From: Chloroflexota bacterium
GTDB taxonomy: Bacteria > Chloroflexota > Ktedonobacteria > Ktedonobacterales > Ktedonobacteraceae
Length of the DNA stretch: 7,218 bases
Assembly (NCBI GenBank): GCA_902810755.1
Contig: CADDYT010000222.1
Coordinates: 1-7,218, forward strand
Reading direction: 5' to 3'
Shown: in pieces, positions 1 to 5,971 of the stretch
How the letters are laid out: every line of letters begins with the position of its first letter
Position numbering within the stretch: position 1 is the first letter of the stretch
The notes under the pieces: generated by a model
Databases searched by the model: none
The model's input: the letters and a program-made list of their open reading frames with translations, nothing else
What the model was told of the DNA's origin: nothing
Position numbers and translations under genes: made by a program

Positions 1-345
1 GATCAGGCGCGCGTTCAGCGTAGCGGGTGCTGCGGGAACGGGCGCAGCCGCGACGGGAGCCGCTTCAGGAGAGGGGGCCGGGGCGGGCGCGGCGACGGGA
101 GCCGGGACAACGGCGGGCGCGCCCAGCAGGCTGGCGCCGCAGTTAGAGCAGAAAGCCTCTCCGGGGGGATTGAGCGCCCCGCACGAGGGGCAGGCCTCAC
201 CCTGTCCCTGGTCCGCGCTGGCGGCGACGGTCGGGGCATAGGCGCTGGCGGGCGCGGGAGCTGCACTCGTCAACGGCTCGCCGCACTCATCGCAGAAGGC
301 CGCGCCTTCGGGATTTTCGTGGCCGAGTGAACAACGCACTGTCAT
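1..345 (-). CDS. Double zinc-ribbon protein, N-terminal part (truncated by window edge; possibly zinc ribbon-FHA)
   Basis: Only the first 115 codons are present; the frame stays open to base 1. The ATG at 345 is preceded by a very strong Shine-Dalgarno sequence, AGGAGGAGA (352-360). Two treble-clef type zinc ribbons are visible. The first has C5, H9, C18 and C21 (a Cys/His variant ending FCDECG). The second has C52, C55, C66 and C69 (CPSCG...FCSNCG). A 25-residue linker separates them. From about residue 75 the chain becomes an Ala/Pro/Val linker, and the last residues (TLNARLI) look like the first strand of a folded domain. In bacterial relatives, paired ribbons followed by an Ala/Pro linker often lead into an FHA domain, which would suit this kinase/phosphatase operon, but that part lies outside the window. 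Inferred role: cytosolic adaptor. It is probably the fifth gene of the operon, 96 bases after the VWA gene. Confidence 0.85.
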   Translation of the reverse strand, partial: MTVRCSLGHENPEGAAFCDECGEPLTSAAPAPASAYAPTVAASADQGQGEACPSCGALNPPGEAFCSNCGASLLGAPAVVPAPVAAPAPAPSPEAAPVAAAPVPAAPATLNARLI

Positions 346-368
346 GGTACTTCTCCTCCTTATTTCAT

Positions 369-397
369 GGATGCCGGTCTTGCTTTCGCCGACATCC
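369..397 (-). other. Intercistronic RNA hairpin upstream of the zinc-ribbon gene
   Basis: In the minus-strand RNA the arm GGAUGUCGG (397-389) can pair with CCGGCAUCC (377-369) across an 11-nt loop. This gives a 9-bp stem with one U-G wobble. Read as plus-strand RNA the same position is a C-A mismatch, so the full stem exists only in the sense of the operon. No U-run follows, so it is not a classical intrinsic terminator. It ends nine bases before the Shine-Dalgarno of the next gene and could act as a processing or stability element or modulate translation. That function is inference. Confidence 0.45.
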
Positions 398-441
398 TTT
401 CCGTATCTATGGCCTTGCCGGGGCCGCGTGTCTGATGGCTG

Positions 442-1680
442 TTATGGCAACAGATCATCGAGGCGCTGCGTCAGTTTGCGCGTCTTGTTGCCGATAGATT
501 TCACCTGTTCCTGCGAGATTTGCTGCCCCTGATTGATCTGTTCCAGGGCGCTGCGGGTCTCCTCGTCGAGGACGCGGGTTACGCTGGGGGCCAGGCGCGT
601 CGTCGCCTTCCCGGTGCGCTTGTACTCGTCCAGCACGCGCGTGACCAGTTGATGGGCGTTCGCCTTCTCCGCAAAGTTCATCACCAGCGGGTTCACCTGT
701 GCGGCCAGGCTGGCGTCCGTGGTGAAGTTGACTTTGATGTCTTCACGCACCCTCTCGCCTATCAGGTTGGCGATAGGAACGTCGTAAGAGAGTTCCGCCT
801 GGGCAATGCGGAAGAGGCCCGCCGGTCTCGGGTCAACCATCAACTCCACCAGTACAGACTGCGGCGTATCCTTCTCAAGGTCGCCGAGGGGAATGACCAC
901 CTGGCGGTCGGAGAGAACGGACTGGCCGAGGTCGCTGATGATGGGCAGCACCTTGACGGCCTTGCGCGGCGTGACGCCCGTTGGCAGGCGCAGGGTCAGG
1001 ACAGCGTTGCGCACGGCAACGGCCACCGCGCTGGAAATCTGCTGCTGGAAGATGCTCATGGCATCTTCCGGGTTGCGGATAAATTCGGCGGGCATGCCGC
1101 CGCTGCGCTGCCCGATATCGTCCAGCAGGGCCTCGTCCCAGTCCTGGCCGATGCCCAGTGGGTAGATGGCGATGCCGTTGGCGCGCGCATCGCTGGCAAG
1201 CTGGCGACAGCGTTCAGAGTCGCCGTAGGTCACGCCGTCGGTGAGCAGAATCATGCGATTGACGGCGTTGGGGATGTTCCAGCGGCGCAGTTCGTTGAGG
1301 CCCTGGATCATGCCCAGCGACATGGTGGTGCCGCCGCCATCGCGAATGCGGTCAATGGCGGCCTTCATGCCGACGTTGTCGTTGGCCGGCATCGAGGGAA
1401 TCATGACCTGAGCGGTATCATCAAAAATGACGACCGAGATATAATCGGTTGGCTCCAGGCGGTCGATGACCATTTTGACCGCTTCTTTGACATTCCTCAG
1501 TTTCGGACCCTTCATGGAGCCGGAATGGTCAAGCACCAGGCAAAAGTTCAAAGGCATGCGCACCTGGGCCATTAACTCCGTTGGTTTGGCTTCTAGCAAG
1601 ACATAGGCCACCTGGCTGCCGCCGGTCACCGGCATGTTTTCTTTTCCTACCTGGTGGGCCAGAGTTACTTCACCGGGCAT
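442..1680 (-). CDS. VWA-domain protein with complete MIDAS (YfbK/Ca-activated-channel-like layout)
   Basis: The protein is 412 residues, with ATG at 1680 and SD AAAGGAGC at 1689-1696 (8-nt spacing). A von Willebrand factor A domain spans about residues 44-215. Its metal-ion-dependent adhesion site is intact: D51-x-S53-x-S55 (DHSGS), T118/T119 in GGGTT and D148 in LLTDG. Residues about 225-320 form a beta-rich region with an IPLGDL signature, similar to the part that follows VWA in YfbK/'Ca-activated chloride channel' style proteins. The C-terminus (about 335-412) is charged and helical and contains VTRVLDE twice (346-352, 367-373). There is no signal peptide or membrane segment, so it is probably cytosolic. 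VWA domains bind protein partners through a divalent metal; here the partner is likely part of the kinase/phosphatase circuit encoded upstream. The channel-type database name should not be read as function. Domain call is firm; biological role unknown. Confidence 0.93.
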   Translation of the reverse strand: MPGEVTLAHQVGKENMPVTGGSQVAYVLLEAKPTELMAQVRMPLNFCLVLDHSGSMKGPKLRNVKEAVKMVIDRLEPTDYISVVIFDDTAQVMIPSMPANDNVGMKAAIDRIRDGGGTTMSLGMIQGLNELRRWNIPNAVNRMILLTDGVTYGDSERCRQLASDARANGIAIYPLGIGQDWDEALLDDIGQRSGGMPAEFIRNPEDAMSIFQQQISSAVAVAVRNAVLTLRLPTGVTPRKAVKVLPIISDLGQSVLSDRQVVIPLGDLEKDTPQSVLVELMVDPRPAGLFRIAQAELSYDVPIANLIGERVREDIKVNFTTDASLAAQVNPLVMNFAEKANAHQLVTRVLDEYKRTGKATTRLAPSVTRVLDEETRSALEQINQGQQISQEQVKSIGNKTRKLTQRLDDLLP

Positions 1681-1713
1681 AGTGGATAGCTCCTTTCACG
1701 CTCATTCTGCCAT

Positions 1714-1722
1714 AGTATATCA
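1714..1722 (-). promoter_or_regulatory. Possible internal extended -10 promoter before the VWA gene
   Basis: The minus strand reads TGATATACT here: an extended -10 (TGn) followed by TATACT, which matches the TATAAT consensus at five of six positions. It sits in the 54-base gap after the long phosphatase gene and would start transcription near 1707, giving a leader of about 27 nt that includes the SD at 1689-1696. I see no good -35 at 16-18 bp, so it relies on the extended -10. It could supply extra VWA and zinc-ribbon protein independently of the main promoter. Confidence 0.3.
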
Positions 1723-1734
1723 TAGCTTCCTCAT

Positions 1735-3801
1735 TTAAGACACAAACACGACGACCGCGCTGACGTTATCTTCGCCTCCATTAGCGTTCGCCGCTGCTAT
1801 TAATTCGTTACAGGCCGCCTGTGGGTTGGAAGCCTGCGTCAGGATACTCTCAATCTGTGGATTGCGTACCATCTCCCACAGGCCATCCGAACAACTCAGC
1901 AGAATATCGCCCGGATGCAACTGCTGCTTAAAGATGTCGATCTGCACGTTATGTTTATCACCCAGGCTGCGGAAAATCTGGCTGCGCTGCGGGTGGGTAT
2001 ACACGTCTTCCGGCTGGATCAGACCGGCGCTGACAAGCTGGCCGACCAGCGAATGATCGGTGGTGAGCTGGTAGATGGTTCCCCCGCGCACCATGTAGGT
2101 TCTGCTGTCCCCTACATTTACAATATACGCGGTGTCTCCTACCACCATAAAGCCGGTGAGCGTGGACCCCATGTCGGTCTTGTCGCGCTGGTTCATCTCC
2201 ACCAGGACATCATTCGCATCGGCCACCGCGTCATGCAGCAGGGTGACGGCGGCGTCTTCATCCAGGATCACCGGTTTAGCCGACTCACCGCCGGCCTTCT
2301 CGCTGGCAAGCGGCCCCGCCAGCAGTTCGCGTACCACGCGCTCGGCGATGACATTGATGGCGACGCGGCTGGCAAGCTGACCGTTATCGTGTCCGCCGAG
2401 GCCGTCGGCGATGATAAAGACGCCGACGGGCGTGGAGATCGACTCGTGGACGCGCTCAAGCAGCAAGGCCAGCGTGCTATCCTCGTTCGGCTCGGAGCGG
2501 CGCACGGTGCCGGCGTCCGAGTCGGTTGCGGCGAGCAGGTGGACGCCGGTAGGGAAGGCGTTTTGCTCAACCTGCGGCTGCTCGATGGCGTAGGTGCGCC
2601 CGTTATCGACAAAGGTATTGATGATGGCCCCTTGCAGCACGGCGGCTTCCTCCTGCTGGCCCTGAGCCGACGAATATTCATGCATGAGATAGGGGATATT
2701 GAGCAGCTCGGCCCCGCAATCAATGCAGAATTCATCGCCCTCGGCGTTCTGCGTGGAACCGCAGTTCCAGCAGCGTTGATAGCCCTGCCGGTCGACGACC
2801 TGATAGACGTTCTCGCTCTCGCTCTCGCTGGCAACGCCGCTGATCTCATAGCGACCGGCCACCGTCGTTCCTACGGCCAGCGCGGCAAACGGCGCGGGAG
2901 TTTCAGACGCTGCTGGTTGCTCTGCTGTCTCTGTCGTCTCTATTGTCTCTGTTGTCGACTGGGTCGGCTGTGCCGTTTCGTCGGCCCCGCTCTCCTGCTT
3001 CTCTTCTGCTTCCTCGCTCACCTCAGTCTCTTCACTTTCTGGATGTTCATCCGCCGACGCTGCGGCGGGAATAGTTTCGGTTTCTTCTGTCTCAGCAGGC
3101 TCCTCGCCGCCTGTGGCATCGTTTCCTCCTATCGCCGATGGCCCGGCGGCTGCTTCTGGCGTGAGAGAGTCTGGCGGTGGCGGCGGCGGTGGTGGAATCG
3201 GTTCCTCATCGCTGTGCGGGTTGATAATGACCGTTGGCATATCGGCAATGTCTTGCGTCCCAGCCCCGGCTGTCGGGGGGTGCGATGCCGTCGGGGTCTG
3301 CATTGCATCGCTCGTTTCTGTCCCCGCTGCCTGCGCTGGCCCCTGCCCGTTGAGAGGAGCCGCGTGCGCGTTTTGCTGCTCGCGGTCTTCCTGCACAGCT
3401 TCGCTCTCCTGCTGCCAGCGCCGCGCATTGTGGGCCACCATCTGCTGCGGCGTGAGAATCTGCGTCGGGGCAAGGCTGATATCTTCTACCTCATCCACGC
3501 TCACGCTGGCCGGAGCCGAAGACGGCTGCGCGGCTGTCGGCTCCGCCTCGGACTGCGCGGGGGGGGCCGCCGCGTAGACGGTTGCCTCATCCGCAGCCTG
3601 CGGCATAGTGGCAGTCTCAACGGGCGTGGCCGTGCCGGGGACATCGGCGGGCGCAGCCGGGGAAGCTGAGGGCGCCGGAGCAGCGGGGGCAGCAGATACA
3701 TCAGGGGTAGCCAGAGGAGCTACCACGTCGAGCCGCTTGCCGCAGCCTCTACAAAACTTCGCGTCATCACGATTGGCTGTATTACATGTTGGACAGTTCA
3801 T
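1735..3801 (-). CDS. Long PP2C-type Ser/Thr phosphatase with two zinc ribbons and a degenerate kinase N-lobe-like region
   Basis: The protein is 688 residues. The start at 3801 is chosen because TAAGGAGGG lies 5 nt upstream and because the zinc ribbon begins at residue 3; the upstream in-frame ATG at 3921 would overlap the kinase gene by 83 bases. Order: zinc ribbon (C3, C6, C17, C20); low-complexity Pro/Ala/Glu linker 24-305, with eight prolines at 203-210 and a strongly acidic part at 232-300; a region 310-410 that begins like a kinase N-lobe (GRYEI) but has a second zinc ribbon inside (C344, C347, C359, C362); then a complete PP2C domain at 422-688. The PP2C metal ligands are present: NED (439-441), DGLGG (D466), SDG (D639) and GEDN (D678). 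Known PP2Cs remove phosphate from Ser/Thr using two Mn/Mg ions. It probably opposes the kinase encoded 37 bases upstream. There is no membrane segment. Confidence 0.95.
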   Translation of the reverse strand: MNCPTCNTANRDDAKFCRGCGKRLDVVAPLATPDVSAAPAAPAPSASPAAPADVPGTATPVETATMPQAADEATVYAAAPPAQSEAEPTAAQPSSAPASVSVDEVEDISLAPTQILTPQQMVAHNARRWQQESEAVQEDREQQNAHAAPLNGQGPAQAAGTETSDAMQTPTASHPPTAGAGTQDIADMPTVIINPHSDEEPIPPPPPPPPDSLTPEAAAGPSAIGGNDATGGEEPAETEETETIPAAASADEHPESEETEVSEEAEEKQESGADETAQPTQSTTETIETTETAEQPAASETPAPFAALAVGTTVAGRYEISGVASESESENVYQVVDRQGYQRCWNCGSTQNAEGDEFCIDCGAELLNIPYLMHEYSSAQGQQEEAAVLQGAIINTFVDNGRTYAIEQPQVEQNAFPTGVHLLAATDSDAGTVRRSEPNEDSTLALLLERVHESISTPVGVFIIADGLGGHDNGQLASRVAINVIAERVVRELLAGPLASEKAGGESAKPVILDEDAAVTLLHDAVADANDVLVEMNQRDKTDMGSTLTGFMVVGDTAYIVNVGDSRTYMVRGGTIYQLTTDHSLVGQLVSAGLIQPEDVYTHPQRSQIFRSLGDKHNVQIDIFKQQLHPGDILLSCSDGLWEMVRNPQIESILTQASNPQAACNELIAAANANGGEDNVSAVVVFVS

Positions 3802-3806
3802 TGCTG

Positions 3807-3815
3807 CCCTCCTTA
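3807..3815 (-). promoter_or_regulatory. Shine-Dalgarno deciding the start of the long phosphatase gene
   Basis: TAAGGAGGG is a near-perfect ribosome binding site, 5 nt before the ATG at 3801. It lies in the 37-base gap after the kinase stop codon and settles the start against the longer in-frame alternative at 3921, which lies inside the kinase gene. Confidence 0.85.
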
Positions 3816-3838
3816 CCAGAAATTTTGCGAATCTTCGA

Positions 3839-5938
3839 TCACAGTTGTTTTTGCACACGCAGGGCGTCAGCATTCTGCGGGTCGCGTTGTAGCGCCTCCT
3901 GCACCATACGTCTGGCTTCATTCTTCATTTTCAGGCGCAGGTAGCATTTTGCGATTTCGGTGTAGATATCGGGATTTTCGGGCAAAAGCTGGCGAGCCTT
4001 TTCAAAGGAGTCAAGGGCGGTCTTCCATTCACGCTTGCGGCTGTACACTTTGCCCAGCTCGTACCAGGCCTCAGGCGAGGATGGTTCAATACGCGCGGCC
4101 TCTTGCAGCATCTTGATGGCGTTGGCAAAGCGCCCCATGTCGGTGTAGAGCCTGCCCAGGGCGATCAGGATCAAGAGATGGCCGGGCTGGCGTTTGAGGC
4201 CATCAAGGAAGTAGGCTTCCGCCTCGCGCTGGTAGCCCTGTTCCATCGAGACGAGGCCAAGCTGGTAATAGATGGCCCCGTCCTGCGGCGTGAGCTGGCG
4301 CGCCTGCAGGAAGGCCGAGGCCGCCTGCGCGGAGAGACCCAGGTCGCGATAGGTCAGGCCAAGCTGGAAGAAGGCATCGGCGGCATCCGCTTTGCTGCGC
4401 GTGGCCTCGGCAAACTGCTCTGCCGCCAGCTTCATCTGCTCCTCGAAGAGCTTCCGGTCGGTCTCCTTCACCGACAGCCCGTACTGTCGGTAGGCGCGGC
4501 CAAGATTGTATAGCGCCTCGTAGGATGGCTGGCCGGAGCTACGCGCCAGCTGGAACTGGCGAATGGCCTCAAGATAGTTCTTATCGGCCAGGGCCTGTCG
4601 GCCCAGACGCAGCGACACAGCGGGGTTGGACGCAGTCGGCGTAGCCGCAGGGCTGGCCGAGATGGGACGGGCGCGAATCGGCTGCGCGGGCGCGGCTGTG
4701 GTCTGCACCGGGCGCGCGCGAATCGGCTGCACCGGACGTGCCTGCACCGGCTGCCCGGACTGCACCGGACGCGGCTGGATAGGCGAACGACCGACAGGAT
4801 ACGACGGCACCGGGGGACGAGGCACAATGCGCGCATTGACCTGCGGCGGCACCGCCGTCGCTCCCTGTAGCAGCGGCTGTCCATCCACCGTGCAGAACTT
4901 GGCGTTGGCCCGGTTCACATAGCCGCAGCGCGGGCAGATGATGCCATTAGCGTCCGCCCCGGCGGGCGCGGGCGTGCGGTTGACCGGCACCACGACGGTC
5001 GAGTTGGGCGAGATGGCGGGAATCGAAATCGTCGCCGGGGCGGCCTGATTGGGCAGGCACTGCTGCAGGGCCGTGCGCATGGCCTCCGCGCTCTGGAAAC
5101 GCTGCGCCGGGTTCTGCTGCATGGCCTTGATAATGACCTGCTCGACCGGGCAGACCAGCCGGTTACCGACCTGGACCGTGCGCAGGCGCGGATTCTTCGC
5201 CCGGATACTGCCCGGCGCGGGCGTCTGGATCGGGTCCGGCTCGTAGTTGGTGAGCAGGTGGTACATGGTCGCGCCCAGCGAATAGATATCTGAGCGCGCG
5301 TCTGTCTGCACGAGCTGGCCGGGGTTGTTCGCGCTGCGTTTCTGGCCGGGGGCGACGATGGAGCCGAGGTGTTCGGGTGAGGCGTAGGAGATGGTTCCCA
5401 GGTTTTCCGTGTTGGTGCGCTTATTCGGGTCAAAGCGGCGCGCAATGCCGAAGTCGATCAACTGCACGTCTCCGTTGGGCGTGACCATGATATTGCCCGG
5501 TTTGAGGTCGCGCAGGATAATGGGGGGTGTGCGCGTGTGAATGTAGGTCAGCGCCTCACATACCTGCATCATCCAGTTAATGACTTTCTCTTCGTCCAGC
5601 GGCCCTTTGTTCTCTTCCAGAATTTTATCCAGGCTCTTGCCGGGGACAAATTCCATGGCGTAATAGTAGTTGCCTCGCTCCTGGAATTTGAACATGAGCA
5701 TCGGGATGCGTGGATGCTTGAGATGAAAGAGCAGATCCACCTCTTTATTAAAGCGTTCAATCGCGGCCTTGCGCTCCTCTTCGCTCAGGCCGGGGCTGAG
5801 CAGCAATTCTTTGACCGCGCGGTAGTAGCCTGGCATATCGACCTGCTCTACTTTGTAGACTGTCCCCATGCCACCTTCGCCAAGCACCTGCACGATTCTA
5901 TATTTTCCATCAAGGATTGTGCCTGTTGGTAAGGCCAT
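3839..5938 (-). CDS. Hanks-type Ser/Thr protein kinase with zinc ribbon, Arg/Pro-rich linker and TPR tail
   Basis: The protein is 699 residues with ATG at 5938; the SD is weaker than its neighbours' (GGAG, 11 nt upstream). Kinase domain about 13-295: glycine loop GEGGMGTVY (20-28), lysine K43 in AVKEL, alpha-C E66, catalytic loop LRDLKPGN with D144, DFG at 162-164, SPE at 187-189 and alpha-F D217. All catalytic residues are present, so it should be active, but the His of HRD is Leu142. A ribbon at 335-353 has C335, C338, C349 and then D352 in place of the fourth Cys. Residues 370-426 are Arg/Pro/Gln repeats (RPVQ, PIRARPV). About seven TPR units fill 442-699. Unlike PknB there is no membrane helix or PASTA domain, so it is cytosolic and probably recruits partners through the TPRs. 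It lies between two PP2C genes (33 and 37 bases away), a classic antagonistic arrangement. Substrates are unknown. Confidence 0.95.
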   Translation of the reverse strand: MALPTGTILDGKYRIVQVLGEGGMGTVYKVEQVDMPGYYRAVKELLLSPGLSEEERKAAIERFNKEVDLLFHLKHPRIPMLMFKFQERGNYYYAMEFVPGKSLDKILEENKGPLDEEKVINWMMQVCEALTYIHTRTPPIILRDLKPGNIMVTPNGDVQLIDFGIARRFDPNKRTNTENLGTISYASPEHLGSIVAPGQKRSANNPGQLVQTDARSDIYSLGATMYHLLTNYEPDPIQTPAPGSIRAKNPRLRTVQVGNRLVCPVEQVIIKAMQQNPAQRFQSAEAMRTALQQCLPNQAAPATISIPAISPNSTVVVPVNRTPAPAGADANGIICPRCGYVNRANAKFCTVDGQPLLQGATAVPPQVNARIVPRPPVPSYPVGRSPIQPRPVQSGQPVQARPVQPIRARPVQTTAAPAQPIRARPISASPAATPTASNPAVSLRLGRQALADKNYLEAIRQFQLARSSGQPSYEALYNLGRAYRQYGLSVKETDRKLFEEQMKLAAEQFAEATRSKADAADAFFQLGLTYRDLGLSAQAASAFLQARQLTPQDGAIYYQLGLVSMEQGYQREAEAYFLDGLKRQPGHLLILIALGRLYTDMGRFANAIKMLQEAARIEPSSPEAWYELGKVYSRKREWKTALDSFEKARQLLPENPDIYTEIAKCYLRLKMKNEARRMVQEALQRDPQNADALRVQKQL
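4658..4789 (-). repeat. Degenerate in-frame repeats encoding the kinase Arg/Pro/Gln linker
   Basis: The plus strand shows a 15-base exact repeat, GCGCGAATCGGCTGC, at 4671-4685 and 4716-4730 (45 bases apart). CTGCACCGG occurs at 4703, 4727, 4742 and 4760, always separated by multiples of three. The protein product repeats PIRARPV/I and RPVQ. The repeats keep the frame, so length changes here would vary the linker between the zinc ribbon and the TPR tail without breaking the gene. Confidence 0.7.
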
Positions 5939-5971
5939 ACTTCCAACTTCTCCAGCTGTTCTCTTCTTGCG

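Noticed and set aside
360..368. Two-codon minimal open frame ATG AAA TAA whose stop abuts the SD of the last gene
   Set aside because: It has no ribosome binding site of its own and is short enough to arise by chance.
520..1575. Plus-strand open frame of 351 codons opposite the VWA gene
   Set aside because: Antisense shadow rich in His/Ala/Gly/Val with no family motifs. The minus-strand frame has a complete VWA MIDAS and a good ribosome binding site.
1915..3669. Long plus-strand open frame of 584 codons opposite the long phosphatase
   Set aside because: It mirrors a GC-rich, low-complexity gene on the other strand. Its translation is Arg/Leu/Cys/Trp-rich without any recognisable domain, while the minus strand carries intact PP2C and zinc-ribbon motifs.
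3802..3921. N-terminal extension of the long phosphatase to the ATG at 3921
   Set aside because: It would overlap the kinase gene by 83 bases and lacks family resemblance, while the ATG at 3801 has a near-perfect SD and begins at the zinc ribbon.
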